A stretch of 64,000 bases of DNA from Streptomyces coeruleorubidus (GTDB lineage: Bacteria; Actinomycetota; Actinomycetes; Streptomycetales; Streptomycetaceae). The stretch spans positions 6,076,001-6,140,000 of the forward strand of contig NZ_CP118527.1 in the NCBI RefSeq assembly GCF_028885415.1, given 5' to 3'. Both the position numbers and the translations under genes were made by a program. The notes below the pieces were generated by a model that was given only the letters and a program-made list of their open reading frames with translations, was not told the DNA's origin and ran no database searches. Below are positions 25,059-36,225 of this stretch, in pieces; position 1 is the first letter of the stretch; every line of letters begins with the position of its first letter.

Positions 25059-25793
25059 TCATACACCCTTCAGCTCCTGGCGAGGACCCGGCTGCCGCCG
25101 CAGGCGGGCGAGCGGTGCCGCCTGGGGCAGCCGCAGTGCAAGGGGGCGCAGGACCAGAGCCAGCACGGCTCCGGCCGCCGCACCCGGCAGCGCCCACCAC
25201 CAGCCGGTGTCGTCGCCCGGGCGGGGCGGGGAGGCCGCGGCCGGCGCTGTCGTCGGCGACGATTCGTCCGTGACGGACCCGGAGGGCGCCGTCTCGGAAG
25301 GGCTCGCCGAGGCAACCGAAGTCTTGTCCATCACTCCCAGCTTCTTGAGCAGGGCCCGCAGCTCCTCCGGCCGCTCCGCCTTGTGCCATACCCCGTTGCC
25401 CGGCTTCTGCGGATTCAGCTTGGTGTGGATCCAGACCGCCCGTGTCTCGGGCACGGTCGGGTAGACGTGGTCCACCCGCCAAGGCGTGACGTCATGGGCC
25501 ATCCAGGTGACGGTGACGTGGTGGCCTGTGGTCTCGTCCAGTGTCGGCGGCTGCTCAGCTGCCCCGTCGAGGTCGCCGCCCGCGTGGGCGAGCAGGGCCT
25601 GGAGGCGGGGGTAGGCCGCGTCGTCGTGGTACAGCGCCGTGCTCTGCCAGCTGGTGGGCGAGACCACCAGCACGCTCGTCCCTCCGCCGGCCGTGGCGGA
25701 CGGCGCCCCCATCAGTACCAGGGCTAGGGCCACCGCCAAGCCCGTTGTCGCCGCGGCCAGTTCCCGGATCACGCGCACTTCGACACCCCCCAT
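25059..25793 (-). CDS. Secreted membrane-anchored protein, function unknown
   Basis: A 244-residue protein with an N-terminal signal (TTGLAVALALVLMGAPSATAGGG) and an extracytoplasmic domain rich in Trp, His and Asp (HHVTVTWMAHDVTPWRVDHV, TRAVWIHTKLNPQ). A Ser/Thr/Pro/Ala linker leads to one C-terminal membrane segment (WWWALPGAAAGAVLALVL) and a basic tail. Alternative GTG start about six codons in. I do not recognise the family. The frameshifted gene downstream has a similar C-terminal anchor, which suggests an ancestral duplication. Confidence 0.75.
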   Translation of the reverse strand: MGGVEVRVIRELAAATTGLAVALALVLMGAPSATAGGGTSVLVVSPTSWQSTALYHDDAAYPRLQALLAHAGGDLDGAAEQPPTLDETTGHHVTVTWMAHDVTPWRVDHVYPTVPETRAVWIHTKLNPQKPGNGVWHKAERPEELRALLKKLGVMDKTSVASASPSETAPSGSVTDESSPTTAPAAASPPRPGDDTGWWWALPGAAAGAVLALVLRPLALRLPQAAPLARLRRQPGPRQELKGV

Positions 25794-26113
25794 CGAATCT
25801 GGTGCGGCTCGTCCGCACCCGGTGTGTCACTCCTGGTACACCGCTCGAGCCGCCGGGGTTCCCAACCCACCGCGACGAACTTCCGGATCCACACCCGGCG
25901 GTCTCCCGCCCGCTGGCTACCGCCTGGCGATCTTCCGCCCACTTGGCTCGCTCTCGGGCGGCTTCTACTCGCTTGGCTCGCGCCTGGCGGTCTCCTGCCC
26001 CCTCCCTTCCGCCCAGCGGCCCCTTGCCAGCTCCCGCCCCGCGGTCCGCTCGCCGCCCCCCCAGCGGCCCGCCCGCCCCCCAGCCGTCCGCCCGCTGGGA
26101 GGCACCCGCTCAC
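25794..26113. repeat. Gene-free gap with degenerate ~30-bp repeats
   Basis: This 320-base gap holds no convincing gene. CTTGGCTCGC recurs at 25942 and 25972, and CGCCTGGCGATCT/CGCCTGGCGGTCT at 25921 and 25981, so about four decayed units of near 30 bp run from roughly 25892 to 26000. The rest is C-rich. It contains the promoter region of the 25059-25793 gene. Confidence 0.55.
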
Positions 26114-26984
26114 TCACCGCCCCAGCGACCGCGCGACCTCCACCGCCCGCGCCTTCGACGCCACGCCCTCCAGCCGCAGCGTCACATTCCCGCCGGAGCC
26201 CGAGTGGGTCCACAGCAGTGTCGGCCCGGACGTGCGCTCCTCGCGTGTGAAACGGTCACCGTTCGCGTCCTCCAGCCAGAAGCTGAGCAGGTGGGGCCGG
26301 GGGAACCACAGGGCCGGGTTGGGGGTGCCCCCGGCCGAGGCGTCGTCGCCCAGCGGCACCCACTGCGGGTACTCGCGCACGGTCTTGGCGAAGCTGGTGT
26401 CCAGGCGGGCCCGGAACTGGTCCAGCCGTACCGTGCCCCGCTCCTCGCGCCAGCACAGGCTGACCAGGAATCGGTGGTGCGGCAGGCTGCTCACCGTCAC
26501 CGCATCCGGTGTCCCCAGAGCTTTTGGCACCAGCGGCTCGAACCCGGCCCGCCGCTCAGCCTGGGCGAGCGACACCGACCGGCCGCAGCCGGGCACCTCG
26601 GCGTCCGGCGAGGGCACCGCCGACCGGTCGTACTGCACCTCCACACCCCCGAACCCGAACCAGTCGAAGACCGCCGCCCGCACCGGGGGCGTGAGCGCGA
26701 GGACCGTCAGCAGACCGCACAGGGTCGCCGTCAGCGCGCGCCACCGCGTCCGCGTCCAGCGCCTGGCCGCCCGCAGCCGCTCCCCGGTCCTCGGCGCCTC
26801 GGCCACCGGAACCGGTACCTGCTCGGCGAGGATCTGCTGCAACACCCGTTCGACCATCGTCTCCGCCCCGGCGTCACCAGGGGCGTCCATCGACCGCCCG
26901 AGAGCCCGCAGTTCCTCCGGCAGCCGGGAAGTCTCGTCGCGTCGGCGACCCGCGATGCCGTCACCCTCGTACGCATCCCGTCCG

Positions 26985-27001
<17 letters not shown>
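26114..27001 (-). CDS. Single-pass membrane protein, probable anti-sigma partner of ECF factor
   Basis: Up to 295 residues; ATG codons at 27001, 26998 and 26992 are all possible starts. The cytoplasmic N-terminus is about 85 residues, with one membrane helix (LTATLCGLLTVLALTPPV) and an external domain of about 180 residues. The gene overlaps the end of the sigma factor gene by up to 17 bases, and that coupling is the main reason to call it the anti-sigma or sensor partner. No zinc-binding HxxxCxxC anti-sigma motif was seen, so it would be a non-ZAS type. Confidence 0.7.
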
Positions 27002-28702
<1,701 letters not shown>

Positions 28703-28888
28703 ACCCGCTCCCGCGCACAGCCGTACCACCGCACAGCGCTGTACATCACTTCGGTTGCGCCTGCCTGTAACCGGGTCGTGGCCGTACAGTCGATAACCGG
28801 GTGGTCGTATCAGCGGCCACTCCCGCTCGATCCGGCAGGACTCGCTCCGGCAGGACGGGTCTCACCAACTGAAACGACAGGAGACGAC

Positions 28889-29467
28889 GTGGGGACCGTA
28901 ACGATCGGTGTCTCGATCGCGGTCCCGGAGCCTCACGGCAGCCGGCTTCAGCAGCTGCGCGCGGGCTTCGGCGACGCCGCGGCTCACGGCATTCCCACGC
29001 ACGTCACCCTGCTGCCGCCGACGGAGATCGACGAGTCCGCCCTGCCGGCCGTCGAGGCGCATCTGACCGAGGTCGCCGCGTCCGGCCGGCCGTTCCCGAT
29101 GCGGCTGTCCGGTACGGGCACCTTCCGGCCGCTGTCGCCGGTGGTTTTCGTCCGGGTCGTCGCGGGCGCGGAGGCCTGCACGCGGCTCCAGGAGCAGGTC
29201 CGCGACCCCGCCGGGCCGGTCGTACGCGAACTGCAGTTCCCGTACCACCCGCACGTCACGGTGGCGCACGGCATCGAGGAGGCGGCGATGGACCGCGCCT
29301 TCGAGGAACTCGCCGACTACGAGGCCGAGTGGCCGTGCACGGGCTTCGCCCTCTACGAACAGGGCGCCGACGGTGTCTGGCGCAAGCTCCGCGAGTTCCC
29401 CTTCGGCGGCTCGGTGGTCCCCCCGCAGGCCGGCTGTGTGGAGCGCGGCTCGGTCCCCATGCGCTGA
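28889..29467 (+). CDS. 2'-5' RNA ligase family (2H phosphoesterase) protein
   Basis: A 192-residue 2H-superfamily protein with both catalytic HxT motifs, HVTLLPP and HVTVAHG. The family hydrolyses or forms 2',5'-phosphodiester or cyclic phosphate bonds in RNA or nucleotides. GTG 28889 follows ACAGGAGACGA, a good ribosome site; the frame is open further upstream, but that part looks non-coding. It is 186 bases downstream of trpS on the same strand and converges on the DprE2 homologue. Confidence 0.88.
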   Translation: MGTVTIGVSIAVPEPHGSRLQQLRAGFGDAAAHGIPTHVTLLPPTEIDESALPAVEAHLTEVAASGRPFPMRLSGTGTFRPLSPVVFVRVVAGAEACTRLQEQVRDPAGPVVRELQFPYHPHVTVAHGIEEAAMDRAFEELADYEAEWPCTGFALYEQGADGVWRKLREFPFGGSVVPPQAGCVERGSVPMR

Positions 29468-29479
29468 TCCGCCCGTAGG

Positions 29480-30235
29480 TCAGATCGGCAGCCGCCGGAA
29501 CACCCCGCGCGGCAGGTGCCGCAGTGCCGCCATCACCACGCGCAGCGCGCCCGGCACCCACACCGTCTCCGAGCGGCGCCGCAGCCCCAGCTCGACGGCC
29601 GTCGCCACCGCCTCGGGGGTGGTCGCCAGGGGCGCCTCGGGCAGCCCGGCGGTCATCCTTGTCCGGACGAAGCCGGGGCGTACGACCATGACGTGCACGC
29701 CGGTGCCGTGCAGCGCGTCGCCCAGGCCCTGCGCGAAGGCGTCGAGGCCGGCCTTGCTGGAGCCGTAGATGAAGTTCGCGCGGCGGGCCCGCTCGCCCGC
29801 GACGGAGGACATGACGACCAGTGAGCCGTGCCCCTGGGACTGGAGCGCGCGGGCGCACACCAGGCCGGCCGAGATCGCGCCGGTGTAGTTGGTCTGCGCG
29901 ACCCGCACCGCCGCCTCCGGCTCCCGCTCGTCGCGGGCCTGGTCGCCGAGGAGGCCGAAGGCGAGCAGCACCATGTCGATGTCGCCCTCGGCGAAGACCT
30001 TGCCGAGGACGGCCTCGTGGGAGGTGGGGTCGAGCGCGTCGAAGGCGACGGTGTGCACGTCGGCCCCGAGTCCGCGCAACTGCCCTGCGGCCTCCTCCAG
30101 TGCGGGCGACGGGCGGCCGGCCAGCCAGACCGTGCGGGTGCGGCGGGCGATCAGCCGGCGGGCGGTGGCCAGCGCGATCTCCGACGTACCGCCGAGGACG
30201 AGCAGGGACTGGGGGAGACCGAAGGCGTCCTTCAT
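29480..30235 (-). CDS. dprE2: Decaprenylphosphoryl-D-2-keto-erythropentose reductase homologue
   Basis: A 251-residue short-chain dehydrogenase with N-terminal NAD(P) motif LLVLGGTSEIALATARRL and catalytic Ser (VVMSSVAGERARRANFIYGSSKAG) with YxxxK. This matches DprE2 of mycobacteria, which reduces the keto intermediate in the epimerisation of decaprenylphosphoryl-ribose to -arabinose. The adjacent upstream DprE1 homologue is its obligate partner, and a phosphoribosyltransferase, phosphatase and GtrA lie across the divergent promoter. The two genes are 52 bases apart with a short repeat between. Confidence 0.9.
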   Translation of the reverse strand: MKDAFGLPQSLLVLGGTSEIALATARRLIARRTRTVWLAGRPSPALEEAAGQLRGLGADVHTVAFDALDPTSHEAVLGKVFAEGDIDMVLLAFGLLGDQARDEREPEAAVRVAQTNYTGAISAGLVCARALQSQGHGSLVVMSSVAGERARRANFIYGSSKAGLDAFAQGLGDALHGTGVHVMVVRPGFVRTRMTAGLPEAPLATTPEAVATAVELGLRRRSETVWVPGALRVVMAALRHLPRGVFRRLPI

Positions 30236-30258
30236 GACAGCTCCTAGAGGTTGCCTGG

Positions 30259-31670
<1,412 letters not shown>

Positions 31671-31803
31671 GTCTGTGACCGTATCGCCCCAATGTGAGCT
31701 ATTAGTTAGAGAACATGGCGCCCCTCCCCGAAACGGGTGATTAATGGGATGTCGCTCAATATTGCCGGAGTTCAGGCCAGGTGGGCGTGAACAGTGAGTC
31801 CAC

Positions 31804-32325
31804 ATGGACGACCTCGACGACCTGCACGACATGGATCACCGGATCGTTTCGGCCCTCAGGGCGTGCGGCACCGACCCGCGCGTGGCCGGCGCCGCGCGTG
31901 CCCTGTCCCGGGCGGGGGAACACGCGGCGCTGTGGCTGGCGGCGGGGCTCGCCGGAGCCGCCGTGGACGGCAGACGGCGCGGCGCCTGGCTGCGCGGCAC
32001 CGCCCTCACCGTGGGGGCGCACCTCGTCAGCATGGGGGTGAAACGGGTCGTGCGCCGACCGCGCCCCGCGCACGTCGAGCCCCTGGTGCGCACCGCCGGC
32101 CGGCACTCCTTCCCCAGCTCGCACGCCACCTCGGCCGCTGCCGCCGCCGTCGCCTTCGGCGCCCTGGGAGCGCGCGCCGTCCCACCGCTCGCCGCCGCCG
32201 TGTGCGTCTCGCGGCTGGTGGCCGGCGTCCACTACCCCTCGGACGTCGCGGCGGGCGCGGCCATCGGCGCGCTCACGGCCCGGCTCGGCGCCCGCTGGAT
32301 GAGGGGAGAGGTCCACCATGACTGA
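31804..32325 (+). CDS. PAP2 phosphatase, polyprenyl-phosphoribose phosphatase homologue
   Basis: A 173-residue membrane phosphatase with the three PAP2 signatures: KRVVRRPRP, GRHSFPSSHATS and SRLVAGVHYPSD. In context it matches Rv3807c, the proposed phosphatase that removes the 5-phosphate of decaprenylphosphoryl-5-phosphoribose. Its stop overlaps the UbiA-type gene by eight bases. The N-terminal run MDDLDDLHDMDH is strongly acidic. Confidence 0.88.
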   Translation: MDDLDDLHDMDHRIVSALRACGTDPRVAGAARALSRAGEHAALWLAAGLAGAAVDGRRRGAWLRGTALTVGAHLVSMGVKRVVRRPRPAHVEPLVRTAGRHSFPSSHATSAAAAAVAFGALGARAVPPLAAAVCVSRLVAGVHYPSDVAAGAAIGALTARLGARWMRGEVHHD

Positions 32326-33262
32326 GACGGCCGTCCTGCGGCAGCGCACCCCCCAGGGGCGGTCCGCGCCACCCCGCAAGGGCAGTCTCCTGGCCGGTCT
32401 CGTCCGGACCGCGCGGCCCAAACAGTGGGTGAAGAACGTCCTGGTGATCGCCGCCCCGGCGGCCGCCGGCGAGCTCTTCTCCCGGCACGCCCTGACCCAA
32501 CTCGCCCTCGTCTTCGTCCTCTTCACCGCCTGCGCCGCCGCCGTCTACCTCGTCAACGACGCCCGCGACGCCGAAGCCGACCGCGCCCACCCGACCAAGC
32601 GCCACCGCCCGGTCGCCGCCGGACAGGTCCCCGTGCCCGTCGCCTACGCCGTCGGCGGCTGCCTCGGCCTGCTCGCGCCCGCCGTCGCGGCCTGGCTCTG
32701 CTCCCCGGCCGTCGCCGCCCTGCTGACCGCCTACCTCGGCATGCAACTGGCCTACTGCGTCAGCCTCAAGCACGTCCTCGTCGTCGACCTCGCCGTCGTC
32801 ACGACCGGCTTCCTGATGCGGGCGATGGTCGGCGGGATCGCCCTCGGCATCCCGCTGTCACGCTGGTTCCTGATCACCACCGGGTTCGGCGCGCTGTTCA
32901 TGGTGTCGGCCAAGCGCTACTCCGAAGCCGTGCAGATGGCCGGAAAAGCGGGCGCCACCCGCGCGTTGCTCACCGAGTACACCACCGGCTACCTCCGCTT
33001 CGTCTGGCAGCTCGCGGCCGGTGTCGCCGTCCTCGGCTACTGTCTGTGGGCCATGGAGGAGGGCGGCGTCCCGCACACCAGCGTGCTGCCCTGGCGGCAA
33101 CTGTCCATGGTCGCCTTCATCCTCGCCGTCCTCAGGTACGCCGTCTTCGCCGACCGCGGCACGGCCGGCGAACCCGAGGACGTCGTCCTGCGCGACAGGG
33201 CGCTCGCCCTCATCGGCCTGGTATGGGTGGCGATGTACGGCCTGGCGGTGGCCAATTGGTGA
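32318..33262 (+). CDS. ubiA: Decaprenyl-phosphate phosphoribosyltransferase (UbiA family) homologue
   Basis: A 314-residue integral membrane UbiA-superfamily prenyltransferase with about eight to nine helices. It carries the aspartate-rich motif NDARDAEADRAHPTKRHRP of DPPR synthases (Rv3806c) and a second motif LKHVLVVDLAVVTTGF. It should transfer phosphoribose from PRPP to a polyprenyl phosphate, the first step of the decaprenylphosphoryl-arabinose route. A GAGGGGAGAGG ribosome site precedes ATG 32318. Four-base overlap with the GtrA gene. Confidence 0.92.
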   Translation: MTETAVLRQRTPQGRSAPPRKGSLLAGLVRTARPKQWVKNVLVIAAPAAAGELFSRHALTQLALVFVLFTACAAAVYLVNDARDAEADRAHPTKRHRPVAAGQVPVPVAYAVGGCLGLLAPAVAAWLCSPAVAALLTAYLGMQLAYCVSLKHVLVVDLAVVTTGFLMRAMVGGIALGIPLSRWFLITTGFGALFMVSAKRYSEAVQMAGKAGATRALLTEYTTGYLRFVWQLAAGVAVLGYCLWAMEEGGVPHTSVLPWRQLSMVAFILAVLRYAVFADRGTAGEPEDVVLRDRALALIGLVWVAMYGLAVANW

Positions 33263-33711
33263 CCACGCGCGCGTGGTCGAGCCCCACGGCCCCCGGCCGC
33301 CGGGAGCTCCTGGGTTTCGCCACCGTCGGTCTCCTCGCCTACGCCGTCGACCTGGCCCTGTTCACCTGCCTGCGCGGCCCCGCCGGACTCGGCCCGCTCA
33401 CCGCCAAGGCCCTGTCCTTCGTGGCGGCCTGCTCGGTCGCCTACGCGGGCAACGCCCTCGGCACCTACCGGTCCACCCGGATCCGGGGCCTGCGCCCGTA
33501 CGCCACCTTCTTCGCGGTGAACCTCGCCGGTGCCGCCGTCCAACTGCTCTGCCTCGCCGTCAGCCACTACGGCCTCGGGCTCACCTCGCAGCGCGCGGAC
33601 ACCGTCTCCGGCGCGGTCATCGGCATGGCGCTGGCCACGATTCTGCGGTTCTGGGGTACCCGTACATGGGTCTTCCGGGCGGAGGGCAGAGTCGGATCAT
33701 GGACTGGCTGA
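33259..33711 (+). CDS. GtrA-family membrane protein
   Basis: A 150-residue protein with four membrane helices of the GtrA family (FATVGLLAYAVDLALFTCL at the start, WGTRTWVFR at the end). In mycobacteria the GtrA protein Rv3789 lies next to dprE1/dprE2 and is linked to use or flipping of decaprenylphosphoryl-arabinose. The same neighbours here suggest the same role. GTG 33259 overlaps the upstream TGA (GTGA). Its end overlaps the YihY gene by 13 bases. Confidence 0.88.
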   Translation: MTTRAWSSPTAPGRRELLGFATVGLLAYAVDLALFTCLRGPAGLGPLTAKALSFVAACSVAYAGNALGTYRSTRIRGLRPYATFFAVNLAGAAVQLLCLAVSHYGLGLTSQRADTVSGAVIGMALATILRFWGTRTWVFRAEGRVGSWTG

Positions 33712-34616
33712 AAAAGCTCCCGGTCGTCGGGCCGTGGGCGACACGGCTGATGATCACCCACGCGTGGCGGTCGTACGAGCGGCTGGACCGAGTGAAGTGG
33801 ACGCGGCTGGCCGCCGCGATGACCTTCACGAGTTTCGTGGCGCTGTTCCCGCTGCTGACGGTGTCCGCCACCATCGCCGCCGCCACGCTCAGCACGGAGC
33901 AGCAGGACAGGCTCCAGGACAAGATCGCCGAGCAGGTGCCCGGCATCTCCGACCAGTTGGACATCGCCGGGCTGGTGGAGAACGCCGGCACGATCGGCCT
34001 CATCGCGGGCGCCCTGCTGCTGTTCACCGGCATCAGCTGGGCCGGTTCGATGCGCGAGTGCCTGCGCGCGGTGTGGGAGCTCGACGACGAGGAGGAGAAC
34101 CCGGTCCTGCGCTACGCCAAGGACGCGGGCGTCCTGATCGGCCTCGGCGGCGCGCTCCTGGTCACCATCGCCGCCTCCGCCGTCGCCTCCGCCATGGTCG
34201 GCTGGATCACCGGGCAGCTCGGCATCGACGAGGGCGGCTGGAGCGGTGTCCTGCTGCACATCGCCGCGTTCCTGATAGCCGTACTCGCCGATTTCCTGCT
34301 GCTGCTCTACGTCCTGACGCTGCTGCCCGGCGTCGAGCCCACGCGCCACCGCCTGGTCGTGGCGGCGCTGACCGGCGCGGTCGGCTTCGAACTGCTCAAG
34401 CTGCTGCTCAGCGGCTACTTGCAGGGCGTGGCCGCGAAGAGCATGTACGGCGCGTTCGGCGTGCCCGTCGCGCTGCTGCTGTGGATCAACTTCACCTCGA
34501 AGCTGGTGCTGTTCTGCGCCTCCTGGACGGCGACGCAGAGCAAGGAGGAGGAACTCCCGGGCGTCACGGACGAGTCCGGCGGCGCACCAGATCCGGCAGC
34601 GGCCAACGGCGGTTGA
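33699..34616 (+). CDS. YihY/virulence factor BrkB family membrane protein
   Basis: A 305-residue integral membrane protein with six predicted helices and the family pattern (LAAAMTFTSFVALFPLLTVSA near the start, MYGAFGVPVALLLWINFTSKLVLFCASW near the end). Function in the family is not established. ATG 33699 lies inside the end of the GtrA gene, so it is probably co-transcribed with the polyprenyl-phosphoribose genes. Its last 53 bases overlap the convergent DD-carboxypeptidase gene tail to tail. Confidence 0.9.
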   Translation: MDWLKKLPVVGPWATRLMITHAWRSYERLDRVKWTRLAAAMTFTSFVALFPLLTVSATIAAATLSTEQQDRLQDKIAEQVPGISDQLDIAGLVENAGTIGLIAGALLLFTGISWAGSMRECLRAVWELDDEEENPVLRYAKDAGVLIGLGGALLVTIAASAVASAMVGWITGQLGIDEGGWSGVLLHIAAFLIAVLADFLLLLYVLTLLPGVEPTRHRLVVAALTGAVGFELLKLLLSGYLQGVAAKSMYGAFGVPVALLLWINFTSKLVLFCASWTATQSKEEELPGVTDESGGAPDPAAANGG

Positions 34617-35871
34617 CCAGGAACGCGCCGCCCGCGAGCAGCACCAGCACACCGCCGGTGATGCCGAGCGCGATCCCGATGCCGCTGGAGCCGCCCGCCG
34701 CCGGGGCGCTGGCCACCGGCTTCGAACCGGTCCCGGCCGTGCCGCCCGCGCCGTTCCCGGAGCCACCGGCCTCGCCGGAGGGGTTCGCGCCGGGCTGGGC
34801 ACCGGACTGCGCGGCGCTCTTCGGCGGCACCAGCTCGCCCACGGGCTGCACCTTCCCGGCCGCCTGGAAGCCCCAGTCGAACAGCCGCGCGGTCTCCTTG
34901 TAGACCTCGTTGGGCTCGTCCTTCTCCGGGTTCATCACCGTGACCAGCAGCACCTTGCCGTTCCGCTCGGCGACACCGGTGAAGGTGGCGCCCGCGTTGG
35001 TGGTGTTGCCGTTCTTGACGCCGGCGATGCCCTGGTAGACGGGCAGGCCCGTGTCGCCGCTCAGCAGCCGGTTGGTGTTCTGGATCTCGAAGGACTTGCG
35101 GACCGTCTTGCCCTTCTTGTCCTTCTTCGTCTCACCAGGGAACTTCGCGCTGACCGTCGAGGCGTACTCGCGGAAGTCCTTCTTCTGCATCCCGGAGCGG
35201 GCGATCAGCGTCAGGTCGTAGGCGGAGGAGACCTGCCCTTCGGCGTCGTAGCCGTCCGGGCTGACGACGTGCGTGTCGAGGGCCTGGAGCTCCTCGGCGT
35301 GCTCGTTCATCTCCTTGACGGTGTTCTCGACGCCCTTGTTCATCGCGGACAGCACGCGCACGGCGTCGTTGCCGGAGCGCAGGAAGACGCCGAGCCACAG
35401 GTCGTGGACCGTGTAGGTCTCCTCCTCCTTTATCCCGACCATGCTGGAGCCCGAGCCGATGCCCGCCAGGTCGGAGGGAGCGACCTTGTGCTCGGCCGTC
35501 CTCGGGAACTTCGGCAGCAGCGTGTCCGCGAACAGCATCTTCAGCGTGCTCGCCGGGGCCAGTCGCCAGTGCGCGTTGTGCGCGGCCAGCACGTCACCGG
35601 ACTCGGCGTCGGCGACGATCCAGGAGCGGGCGCTCACGTCCTTCGGCAGCACCGGCACGCCGCTCGCGAGGTTCACCTGCGTCCCCGGCTGCCCGAGCCG
35701 GGCGCCGCCCACGGCCGACATCGACGCCGGGGGAGTGACCGAGGGGCTCGCCGACGGGCTGCCCGAAGGGCTCGGGGCCGCGACGGCGGCGGGTGCGGCC
35801 AGGGCGAGGGACGACAGGGCGGCGGAGGTGACCAGCAGGGATCGCCTGGCGGTCTTTTTCGGAACGGGCAC
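34564..35871 (-). CDS. D-alanyl-D-alanine carboxypeptidase (serine PBP)
   Basis: 435 residues from GTG 35871. The signal peptide (KKTARRSLLVTSAALSSLALAAPAAVAA) is followed by a Ser/Pro linker and a peptidase S11 domain. Its motifs are SxxK APASTLK, SxN SGN and KNGNT, where actinobacterial members have KNGxT in place of KTG. It ends in a Gly/Ala linker and one C-terminal membrane anchor (GIALGITGGVLVLLAGGAFLV) with a basic tail. It trims the terminal D-Ala of peptidoglycan stem peptides outside the membrane. The 3' end overlaps the convergent YihY gene. Confidence 0.92.
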   Translation of the reverse strand: MPVPKKTARRSLLVTSAALSSLALAAPAAVAAPSPSGSPSASPSVTPPASMSAVGGARLGQPGTQVNLASGVPVLPKDVSARSWIVADAESGDVLAAHNAHWRLAPASTLKMLFADTLLPKFPRTAEHKVAPSDLAGIGSGSSMVGIKEEETYTVHDLWLGVFLRSGNDAVRVLSAMNKGVENTVKEMNEHAEELQALDTHVVSPDGYDAEGQVSSAYDLTLIARSGMQKKDFREYASTVSAKFPGETKKDKKGKTVRKSFEIQNTNRLLSGDTGLPVYQGIAGVKNGNTTNAGATFTGVAERNGKVLLVTVMNPEKDEPNEVYKETARLFDWGFQAAGKVQPVGELVPPKSAAQSGAQPGANPSGEAGGSGNGAGGTAGTGSKPVASAPAAGGSSGIGIALGITGGVLVLLAGGAFLVNRRWPLPDLVRRRTRP

Positions 35872-35962
35872 GATCGGAAACGTACATGCCGTACGGGGGG
35901 AAGTCCCGCCGGTGCCCCCACCCCGGGAACGGAACCGGACAGCCTCTGGCGATACTGGTCTG

Positions 35963-36202
35963 ATGAAGCTCACCCGCCCCGTCTCCTGGTTCCTGCTCGC
36001 CTTCGGGGTGTGGAGCTGGGTCATCTGGATCACTTTCGTCAAGAACCTTGTCAAGGACAGCAGCGGGCTCGCCTTCGACGACGGTCATCCCACGGCGTAC
36101 TTCTGGGTGCACCTGCTGCTCGCCGTCGTTTCCTTCGTATTGGGGACGGCCATCGGGGCCATCGGGTTGCGTGGTCTGCGCGCACTGCGCCGGACGTCAT
36201 AA
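35963..36202 (+). CDS. Small membrane protein of the SCO4848 family
   Basis: 79 residues, two hydrophobic helices (PVSWFLLAFGVWSWVIWITF and WVHLLLAVVSFVLGTAIGAI) with a basic C-terminus. The sequence and its position between the DD-carboxypeptidase and a metallophosphoesterase match the conserved Streptomyces SCO4848-type protein. Function unknown. It starts at ATG 35963, 92 bases from the divergent carboxypeptidase start. Confidence 0.85.
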   Translation: MKLTRPVSWFLLAFGVWSWVIWITFVKNLVKDSSGLAFDDGHPTAYFWVHLLLAVVSFVLGTAIGAIGLRGLRALRRTS

Positions 36203-36225
36203 CGGAAATCGGGAGACACGACACC

